Source of the DNA: Cristatella mucedo
Taxonomy: Eukaryota > Bryozoa > Phylactolaemata > Cristatellidae
Length of the DNA: 64,000 nucleotides
Direction of reading: 5' to 3'
NCBI GenBank assembly: GCA_009760855.2
Contig: WPIO01000219.1
Location: forward strand, 188,001 to 252,000
Positions 55,480 to 64,000 of the stretch are shown one piece after another. Under the pieces are notes generated by a model that worked only from the letters and a program-made list of their open reading frames with translations, was not told where the DNA came from and did not search any database. How positions within the stretch are numbered: position 1 is the stretch's first letter; each line of letters starts with the position of its first letter. Position numbers and translations under genes: made by a program.

Positions 55480-57315
55480 GCACCGTCCGTGGAATTGTTT
55501 CTCAAGGCCAGGCAGCACCTCAACGTCTACAGTCAAGGAGGTCGCTAATGACCTCATTTGTCGCTCATATGCCAATCAAAGAAGACAACTAGTCCTGTAG
55601 ATCATACTGATACTGTTCTGCTTCTGCAATTCATGGATCTGCTGCTGCCGTGCATAATTAACCTAATAAATATGTCCTTGGCCTCAGGTCAAGTCCCTTA
55701 ACCTTTAAAAAATGCTGAAGTCAGGCAACTACTCAAGAAACCAACACTGGACCGAGAGAACTCGAGCAACTTTCGCCAGGTCTCCATTCTACAGTTCCTA
55801 TCCTAGACACTGGAACGAGTTGTGGGAGACAAGCTAAACTCATACTTTAAACGTCAAACCTTTCTGGCAAGTTCCAGTCTAGTTTTAGAGCTAATTATTC
55901 CAAAGAGTCGGCATTGCTTAGGCTATATAACGACTTACTTCGGACTGCAGACTAAGGTAGAGTCCTTCTGCTTGTTTTGCTCACTCTTTCGGCAGCTTTT
56001 GATACAATCGATCACTAAGTCCTTATCGAGAACCTCTCATCTCGCCTGTGCATAACTGGCACTGCATTGCAATGGTTCAGATCCTATCTCAGCAGGAGAT
56101 GCCAGAGGATTGATGAACCGACACAGATCGTTCGATGAACGAACCTCTGAAGTTCGAGGCCCCTTATTGCTCTGTGCTTGGTCCGGTTTTATACCCTTCC
56201 CCTTGCCGATGCGATTACCTGACACAATCTAGACTTTCACTACAATGCAGATGACACTCAGTTGTATTTTGCTTGATCCCTCCGATCTCCGTAGCACGTC
56301 GAATTCTCTTAACTCCCTTGCTGCATGCATGGATGACATTCTCACATGGATGGCATCAAACGATCTTAAATTTACTGATGATAAAAGCAACTTACTAGTC
56401 TTGGGCAAACCTAATGCGATTCAGAAATCAGAACAGTTAACAATCACAGTCGGCTCTGCCAGCATATGCTCTATTGAACCTGTACATAATCTAGGTGCCC
56501 TATTCTATGTGACCTTCATTAGACGACCACATCAGCTCCATAGTCAAGTATGCCTACTTTCAGCTACATAACATTGTAAACATTCGGCCTTGTTTAGACA
56601 GGGTTACCACTTCTAAATTGGTCGATTCATCGGTGGCATTACGTCTTGACTTATGTAACTCACTGCTTACTAGTCTATCAGCCTGTGCCATTTGACACTT
56701 GCAGCTTGTGCAAAAAACTGCAGCAAGGCTTCCCTTTATTGAGCATGGCAGTTGCCACATCCCAACACTTCTCGCAACCTGTGCTCGCTCCCAGTCATGC
56801 AAGGCATGTCAATGCAAGGCAGACTTCAAGGTTCTGTCACACACTTTTAGCTCCCTTCATTCTTTGGCTCCAGCATACCTATCAGATATACTTCTCACCA
56901 GGCTAAGTATCGTACCGCTCGCTCCCCGGAGTCTAATCGTGTACCTATAGCTCTTACGAACCTCAAATCCTTTGGAGACTGGGATTTTAGTTCGCATGCT
57001 CCCAAAGCCTGGAACTCACTTACAGCTTGCTTCACGACATCGCCTGACTTGACCGCATCTAAGAAGAAACTATAAACGCATCTATTTATCACGTAATTTA
57101 TTTATGTGGTTATGTGTGCCGACACTGTGCAGGCTGCCACTAACCAAACTTGCATACTGACACTGTGTAAGTCACCCTAACCACGTTATGCTTGTAGTCA
57201 TGGAGCATGCTACCATGAAACATTCGATGATGCTTTCTTCGCAGCAAATGTTAAGTGCCTAGAAAGAGATTAAGGTCTCAGAGAACGCCATATTCAATGC
57301 ATTATTATTGTTGTT
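55480..57315 (+). mobile_element. L2-A-related LINE, older
   Basis: Order: RT upstream block (about 55.66-55.85 kb, [10 protein letters not shown] style), RT core (55.9-56.3 kb), the region after YADD (frame 56245-56571 with LNSLAACMDDILTWMASNDL and LLVLGKPNAIQKSEQLT), C-terminal region (56.65-57.07 kb), then 3' untranslated region with hairpin and ATTATTATTG at 57.3 kb. It is diverged from the young L2-A copies and all frames are broken. Confidence 0.8.
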
Positions 57316-57364
57316 GTTATAATGTGACTTAATGATTCGGCAAGCATGCAGGCAAAGCAAATAC

Positions 57365-57375
57365 ACACGCACAAC

Positions 57376-57408
<33 letters not shown>

Positions 57409-57535
57409 CCACACACACACGAGCACACACACGCACACACCCAACCACACGTGCACACACAACCACACGTACACACACAACCACACGCACACACACATGC
57501 ACCCACACATTTGCTCACACATGCACACAGGCAAG
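57365..57535 (+). repeat. (CA)n-rich microsatellite region
   Basis: A pure (CA)n run of about 30 bases is followed by an interrupted ACACAC/ACCACAC region. Frames across it on both strands are His/Thr or Cys/Val low-complexity artefacts. Confidence 0.95.
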
Positions 57536-57539
57536 CAGG

Positions 57540-58869
57540 CGAACACACATGGGCACAGAATACGAGCCCCAGGTGCAATACGAAGGTATTCCTTGTAGTC
57601 CACTGAATACCTTATTCGGCCGAGTCCACCAAATACGTAACTCTGCTCATGCAATGCAACAGGTGAGATAAATCATATTATGCAGTAATATGAGATGGTA
57701 AGCCAAAGCACATGAAATGGTCAGGGTTAGACATCTTTTGTTATTAAGTGATCTAGAATTTAGCCATCGATATGAGTCGAATGACTATTGTGTTGGATAA
57801 AGCCAAAGTTGTCCAGACTGCCGAAAAATCAACAGACTTGACTTCTGCTAAGATCATTAATGTGAATGTTAAGAGTCTGCATCAATTGGTAAAAGCCTGT
57901 CATTTGATCATGAGTTTTTGAGAAGCTACAAAAACCCTTACGTACTCCAGGTTAGACAACTCACAGATCACATCACAAATCACAGGCTATCACAAATAAA
58001 TGAGGTACGGTATTTATGGGTATGTGGTGACAACTGATTCAAACCTCGGCCTATTCGAAAAATCAAATTGCCCAAAAAACCTACTATCTACATACCTATC
58101 TAGTCATTTTAAATGTAATGGTCTGAATGCACGAGAAATTGTAAGGAATCATTTATTATAAGCTACCATCAGATCATGACGCCACCCACGTCACCCTGAG
58201 AAAGAGTTTAAAGAGCCCTTGATGAAATATCTATCAAAACCTATCAAACCAAAATGTGAAATGAACTTTTGCAGTTATTCTAAAGGATATCTAGTCATAC
58301 ATTTGAAATTCCCTTTTCATCATTCAAGTATTGGCGAGAAATGGAATTTACAAGATACCAAGCTGTAATGCAAACTACGTTACCTTAAAATCAACAAGCA
58401 TGCAGCACAACAAGCTGCAAACCTATTCTTTAAAGTGTCAAGATTCAAAAAGTTAACATGTGAGATTCATCTGGTGAAGAGATCGGTAATTTTCTTTTAT
58501 AGATGTGGTGATTTCAGTTTCAATTAAGGTAAGACTTTGTGTTCTGAGAAATTGCTTAATGCTTTAATTTCGAATGGAAATTGTAAAAGCTCCAGTTCTC
58601 CTAAACGACATTCTAGTTTGTTGAAGGTAGCCTATAAAAATTCTTCCCTTATGGGACCAGACAAATACTTTCAGTAAATTCTTGCCATTTACCCTGAGGC
58701 GAAAACTGACAGAGATAACTGACAGAAAATATGATACACTATCCACGGGTAAATTTTTAAGATTGGCCCCTTGGACTGTAGATGGCTTAATGGCAAATAA
58801 GTTATATTTTTTCATTGCATTTTTCTAGAGAGATAAATTAGGGTACAGCTTGAACAATGCAATTCCTTC
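57540..58869. other. No gene or repeat recognised
   Basis: AT-rich. One minus-strand frame (58564-58815, 83 codons) has no recognised motif. Confidence 0.4.
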
Positions 58870-58976
58870 CGGCACTAAAAAGCGGCCTGGGGCGACTCCT
58901 AGCCTGGTGTGGACCTTCACCTGATTTCTCTGCGATACCTTCGGGTATTCCGCTGCTATCTTCGCTTTGACTATTT

Positions 58977-59366
58977 ATGAGCCGTCCTCAGATATGCTAC
59001 ACAAAGCAAGACCTGCATAGCATAAAGTTCGATGTCGCCATTAGTCGATACCTACCAGCGGGCCTTCTCCTGAGGGTCAGTGAGAACCTTTCTGCATCAT
59101 GCGTTCGCCATATCCACAGCTCGGCTATCAAACGTACAACCCGTAAGTTTAAAGCACTGAATAGTGCTTGTTGCGGTAGTAGCCCACCCGCCGTAGCCCA
59201 GCACGTTATGAAACGTCGACCGGCGGCCATCACTAAGGTTCAATTCAAATTTGAAGGGCCAGCGTCCGCCGGGCCGGATACAAGCAGACATGAATACAAG
59301 CCACATTTTCGCCGTCGCCCAGTTGTTGGAGGGCCTCCTAAATTCTGCCTATTAAATGTCCGCTAG
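58977..59366 (+). pseudogene. L2-B N-terminal region reaching the endonuclease start
   Basis: A 129-codon open stretch is rich in Arg, Lys, Ser and Pro and ends with GGPPKFCLLNVR, the first strand of the endonuclease, before an in-frame stop. The basic region could be a nucleic-acid-binding leader. Whether it is a separate ORF1 product or the start of the single protein is not clear from this copy. Confidence 0.5.
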
Positions 59367-60583
59367 CTAAAAACCAAGGAGTTACTTATCCGCGATCAGG
59401 TGGTGCAGGAGAAGCTAAATGCATTTCTGCTAACCGAAACTTGGATGAGGCTTTGTTCCAGAAGCTGTATTTCTGAGACCACTCAACCCGGGTTCTCATT
59501 CTATCAGTCCATGCGTTCAGACAAGGTTGGTGGCTGGGTTGCAATTGTTTTTCGCTAACCGTTTGGCTATATGATGTGCAGTTTTTCGCATGGGCCATCG
59601 TTTGAATCGGTTGCAATCAGGTCTTCATCAAAGACAATGCCGCTCACGGTTGTGACATACCGGCCTCCTTCTGACTGTCTAAACTTGTTTATAGAGGAGT
59701 TTCAGAGTTCCTGGCTAAAATATTTGTATGTGACAGGCCGTAACTGATAGTTGGAGACTTCGATATTCACGTTGAAAACCCTAGCAACAGACAGATCCGT
59801 TCTTGTCTTGACTGTCTGGAGAATTTGTTTTGGTCCAACACGTTAATCATACCACCCACGTCGGTGGCCACATTCTAGATCTCGTGATCACTAAGGATGT
59901 CCTCCCCACTGGCCTTGGGATGGTGCCCACTGACTCTCTCAGATCATTGTTTGGTCTCGTTTACTGTTCTTGCTCCCTTGTACGTACAGGAATATGTCGA
60001 ACTTGTCAAACGACGTAACTTACAAGGCATTGATATTGACAAGTTTTTGAAATCTGTTTTTGATGCAGATCTTCTTGATCTGCATTCAGACTCGACCGGC
60101 AGCCTTGATACCCTTACTGATGCCATGAACATGAAACTCGGGAGTGCTCTAGACAAACATGCTCCAGTTCATTCTATCCGTGTTCAAATTCGTGGAGATT
60201 CCTTTAAATTTACAAAAACTCCTAAAGATGGATCGGGTTAAGGGCAAGCTTGAACGTCGTTTCAAGAAATCGGGGTCTGATGCAGATCTAGTCAATTTCA
60301 AATACTTCCTTCGAGTTTACACCAGTTCTTCTTTTTTCATACGAAAGCTGAATTCCTGCCAGTCGGATCCTAAACAGATTTATAAGACAGTAAACTATTT
60401 ACTGGCCAATGCTGTGAGGTGTGATTCGCCAGATGTTAAAGACTCAGCCGAAAAGATTTAAGCTTTCGTTACTTGAAAAATTCTGCACATTCATGCCTCT
60501 ATTAAGCCCCCTCCGACTTAAGTAATCACGGTTCCACTACCTGTGACCTTCCTTAAGAGGTTTCCGAGGTTTCTGCATGCGAT

Positions 60584-60898
60584 GTGGTTATCTTGATAAG
60601 GTCTAGCAAAAAGAGCTCGCATCCTGAAGACCCTATACTTTCATCTCTGCGGTCTTCACTAGCAGAGCAGCTTAGACTTGCCATAAACAAGATTTTTAAT
60701 GCATCTATGGGGAAAGGGGTCGTCCCCAAGTCCTTCCAATCGGCAATCGTTCGACAAATACTTGAAAAGCCTGTATTAGATACAAATATCCTTGTAAAAT
60801 ATCGCCCAGTTTCCCTTCTTCCTTTATTGTCAAAAAATCTTGAAAAAACTGTTACTAAGCAGCTGGTTGTACATATCAAAAATAATGAAGTGATTTAA
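60584..60898 (+). pseudogene. L2-B RT upstream block
   Basis: A 104-codon open stretch with LAEQLRLAINKIFNASMGKG, VPKSFQSAIVRQILEKPVLD and [20 protein letters not shown]. It matches the [16 protein letters not shown] motif at the start of LINE reverse transcriptases. A stop follows and the core continues in another frame. Confidence 0.75.
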
Positions 60899-61064
60899 AA
60901 TTTTATATCAGGGTTCAAAAGGCATCAACCCACTGAAACCGGTCTCCTCCGTGTTAACAATGACATTCTACGTGGCAACAACGACTGGAATGTCACTGCC
61001 TTAGCTCTGCTAGATCTCTCCGCAGCCTTCGACTACCATTGATCACGATGTTCTGCTTGAACGA

Positions 61065-61436
61065 TTGAGAACAAAGATTGGTCAGGCAGACGAAGCACAA
61101 GCGTGGTTTACATCATACTTGTCTGATCGCGTTCAATCCGTGTCATGTGGGGGTCTGGTCTCACACACGAAACCAGTTACATGTGGAGTCGCTCAAGAGT
61201 CTGTGCTCGGTCCCTCGCTGATCTCCATTTCCGCACAACCTCTGGGAAAAGTGATTAAGGCCCATGGAATAGGATATCACTTTCATGCTGACGATAATCA
61301 GTTGTATTTGTTATTAAAACCGTCGGAATCTGATGCAGCAACTGAGAAACTAAATGCTTGCCTTGCCAATATTCAATCCTGGATGTCGGAAAACTTCCGG
61401 AAATTAAATTATATAAAACCGAAATGCTATTCATAG
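61065..61436 (+). pseudogene. L2-B RT palm region with altered active site
   Basis: A 123-codon frame with WFTSYLSDRVQSVSCGG, CGVAQESVLGPSLISISAQP and YHFHADDNQLYLLLKPSESD. The usual PQGSVLGP reads AQESVLGP and YADD reads HADD, so catalytic activity is unlikely. The first Asp motif (LLDLSAAFD) lies just upstream at about 61.01-61.03 kb in another frame. Confidence 0.75.
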
Positions 61437-61556
61437 GACACCCTAAGCGTTTGGCTGGATTAAAAGGCTTTGTTCTTCCAATAGTTGATGCTATTGTGCG
61501 ACCATCTCCTCGTGCGGGAAATTTGGGTCTTTTTTTTAATAAATTTATAACAATAA

Positions 61557-62069
61557 ATGTATGTCGTTTTCGACAGCTGTCTACATTTTAAAAGCTTCTC
61601 TCAGAAGACTGCTTCTACAGCTAGCCATCACGTCCGATCCCTACCCATGATTAGGAGCTCTCTCCCACAGTTGCTTGTAAAAATTTTAACTAGCTCCTCA
61701 GTTCTGTCTCGCCTTGATTATTGTAATTCGCTTTTGGCTGGGCTACCAAAGAAAGCTATTAGGCCACTGCAGCTGACTATTAATATGGCTGCAAGGCTAG
61801 TCTTTAAATACCAGAGGTTTGAGCACGTGTCACCTTTACTAAAAGAGCTAGCATGGATGCCTGTTGAGCAACGAATACAGAGCAAAGTTCTCAGGCTGAC
61901 CCACAAGGCCCGCCACGGCTTGGCTCCTTCATACCTAGCTGAACAGCTGCATCAGTTTCAGCCTGTTCGCGCCATCGGGTCCTGTGTGGACAATCAATTA
62001 GCTGTTCCGTTCCTCAGCTTAAAGACCGTTAGCGACAGAAGCTTTAACTCGGCAGATCCTAGACTTTGA
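61557..62069 (+). pseudogene. L2-B RT C-terminal region, 170 codons open
   Basis: Contains VVFDSCLHFKSFSQKTASTA, LSRLDYCNSLLAGLPKKAIR, AARLVFKYQRFEHVSPLLKE, RIQSKVLRLTHKARHGLAPS and VDNQLAVPFLSLKTVSDRSF, then stops. It is the plus-strand reference for the many L2-B scraps in the window. Confidence 0.8.
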
Positions 62070-62243
62070 ATCTCACTCCTACAATTCTTATGCAACGGCA
62101 ACTACTCTCCTGCTGCCTACTATGGCTCATCCTTTTCAGTGGTCCTGAGCTGCTACTTCCATGCTACTCACTACCTCAACTGCTCTCCTGACTTTGCTAT
62201 GCTTCCCACCTTCTCTTTGTTGCGTAAGACGAAGTCTGTTGGG

Positions 62244-62425
62244 TAGCCGTGATGGCACACTAGGTAAGGCGGTTGCTTTCACGACCTCGGTCCCGAGGCC
62301 TAGGGTTCGATTCCTGCGGTGGGCGATCCTTTATCGCCACTGCAAGCGGTGGTGATAGCCTTAAAGGCTCTTCGGTCGCTATACAAAAAGAGGCTGTTTA
62401 ATCAGCTAGGATTTATTAATTTAGT
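62244..62425 (+). mobile_element. SINE-A inserted in the L2-B 3' end
   Basis: The head starts GCCGTGATGGCACACTAGG, has the arm ACGACCTCGG/CCGAGG and B box GGTTCGATTCC, and the body ends CGCTATACAAAAAGAGGCTG with an ATTTATTAATTTA tail. Other L2-B copies read TCTGTTGGCTACCGAATGCG without a break; here the insert splits this sequence. Confidence 0.9.
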
Positions 62426-62540
62426 TACCGAATGCGTACCAAAAGCCGCTTAGGCTGTGAGTGCTCTAAACAAAACTCTCCTGCTTAACAACCACATGGT
62501 CTTGAGGACTTTGTGGAGTTACAGACGGAGATACATTGCT

Positions 62541-64000
62541 TAACAGTACAAAAAGTATTTGAGTTTTATCCGTTGCCTTGTTTGTAATCTAGACTGGCTT
62601 CTTGTAAAAGATATCAAATTACTGTACCCCCGAAGAGGCAGCGATGATAGAAAATTCTTGTATTCGGCCATCGTGAAATTATAAAAAACATACATAATAG
62701 TGCCAACACCATCAAACTAAGCACAACAAAACTCACTGCTAAAGAATCAACACCCAAGCATACTAATGCACATTGTATGCAATATGCAAAAGCAAAAAAG
62801 TGTTTACTTAACCAGAATTCTTAAAGCGAATATGAATGCACTCCTTGTCACTGGTTATTAGGACCTCAGGCTAGTAACATGTACTGATGAATGTACAGAT
62901 AAGCAGGCAAAGTACACAGGAACAAACTAAGACAAATTCACTGAGGACAATGGAAAGGTGACTGGGCAATCCATCCTTTGCCGAGACATATATGCTGCAA
63001 GATCACAAAGAACCAGAAAAGCTACAATGGCAAAAGGCCCAGTCACAAAAGATCAAGTCGACATGACATTGACTTCAGAGACATGTGATAACAGCAAGAA
63101 TGAAGTAGATTGCAATAAGATGATGGGAGCTAAATAAAATGCAGATAGGGTTTCAGTCATGAAGAACTAATGTTTAATATTCGTAAACACGGAGTTTCTC
63201 GTGGTGGGAATTAACTACACTGATAAGTTTCAAACAGGTCGTAAGCAGTCTTAGATTCATAGTCCAACGCTAACAAGAAATTTGAAGGTCAACAATTCTC
63301 GCACCGGTTTGAAAGCTCAAGTCACCCGTGGCGAAAAGAAGGAAGCGATAAGGCAACTTCGCTCGCTACCAAGCTTCTACAGAGGCAGCTATTCTGGCAA
63401 ATCGTTTCATCCGTTGTTCATGAAGCGACACTGATTGACAGTTGAATACACTGCAGGCAAAGACTTAAGAATCAATATTATAGGTCATATGCATTGTAAA
63501 TTAACACATACCATAAATTATATATATATATATAAGTATTAATATTACATTTATTAAATTATAGTATATATATTACAATCGTATAGAGCTCAATAGATTA
63601 CTAGCGGTCTTAGCACCGACACTTTCCCAACGAACAGGCTACACAGGCTAAGAAGGCTAAACATGGACAGAGCTGCTTAAAAATACAGGCAATAAACGCC
63701 ACTTATTTGATAAGAATGTCTTATCACCGTCTATACTTTTCAAATAGATACCCGTTTAAGTATGCTCACTTTGGTAATCAATGATGATGACTGGCTTCGT
63801 CTGCGTCGTTTTATTGGCAGTCGTAATACTATCATCTTTGGGTTGCACGGAAAACATCAGCACAGGAGCATCCTGTTCAGCACCAGCTGCTGCAGCTACA
63901 AAGAAATCGTAATAACGATCGAAACCACGATAATATATTATCTTTTATATAACAATTACTATCAATAACACAATTTTGATAATATTTAGTAAGTGATTAT
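62541..64000. other. AT-rich, no gene recognised
   Basis: No LINE or SINE match. A short (TA)n run lies at about 63520-63535. The 68-codon plus-strand frame at 63762-63968 has no motif and ends in low complexity. It could be intergenic or intronic. Confidence 0.45.

Larger units (their letters stand above)
58870..62540 (+). mobile_element. L2-B LINE, longest copy
   Basis: In order: basic N-terminal or leader region (58977-59366), endonuclease (about 59.33-59.96 kb, with FCLLNVR and LNAFLLTETWM, later THVGGHILDLVITKDV), linker (60.0-60.5 kb), RT upstream block (60584-60898), RT core (60.95-61.43 kb), C-terminal region (61557-62069), 3' end interrupted by a SINE-A, and the GGAGATACA terminus at about 62.53 kb. 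Stops and frameshifts are frequent. It shows the complete domain order for the family. Confidence 0.8.

Noticed and set aside
57259-57654. Reading frames of 86-131 codons on both strands over the CA repeat
   Set aside because: They are simple-repeat translations (His/Thr or Cys/Val runs) in several frames at once, as expected of any (CA)n tract.

Overview
The window looks like a stretch of animal nuclear DNA, most likely from an invertebrate, and it is dominated by old and recent mobile elements. The case for this is the long non-coding stretches, L2-clade LINE retrotransposons in many decay states, tRNA-derived SINEs with A and B boxes, a hAT transposon relic, simple repeats and a convincing splice acceptor. 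There is no operon structure and no prokaryotic gene organisation. I cannot name the species.

Two LINE families account for much of the window. L2-A has a 3' end carrying a GCGC-containing hairpin followed by (ATT)n. L2-B has a 3' end ending in CTATACAAAA-type sequence, then a pentanucleotide (CATTA)n tail. Both encode an APE-type endonuclease, then a reverse transcriptase, then a C-terminal region. Almost every copy is broken by stops or frameshifts. The best L2-A copy is on the minus strand at about 39.76-44.09 kb, with an open RT core at 40578-41441. The longest L2-B copy is on the plus strand at about 58.87-62.54 kb. Two tRNA-derived SINE families (called SINE-A and SINE-B here) are inserted into them and into other repeats.

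Layout: 0-3 kb LINE fragments; 3-6.3 kb repeat X copy 1 broken up by L2-A; 6.3-10.5 kb repeat Y copy 1 with a GC-rich insert; 10.8-11.2 kb tandem duplications; 11.2-17.5 kb L2-A and L2-B copies; 17.5-20.4 kb repeat Z copy 1; 20.4-21.4 kb L2-A with an exon-like insert; 22.2-23.5 kb the one credible host coding exon; 25.1-31.1 kb a nested LINE/SINE pile; 31.1-32.3 kb repeat X copy 2; 32.3-35.5 kb LINEs including an inverted L2-B pair; 35.5-38 kb repeat Y copy 2; 38-44.1 kb nested L2-A/L2-B/SINE; 44.2-46.9 kb repeat Z copy 2; 47.5-48.8 kb hAT relic; 52-57.3 kb old LINEs and SINEs; 58.9-62.5 kb L2-B; the rest AT-rich with nothing recognised.

The most interesting item is the minus-strand exon ending at 22190. 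It has an uninterrupted reading frame of about 427 codons with a caspase-like (clan CD, peptidase C14) His/Cys signature, FSGHH followed 38 residues later by LDCCFAG. It is probably the last exon of a multi-exon gene. The second point of interest is three moderately long paired repeats (X, Y, Z) that are not LINEs. Z encodes remnants of a transposon-associated protein family. X and Y carry short reading frames that are recognisable in both copies.
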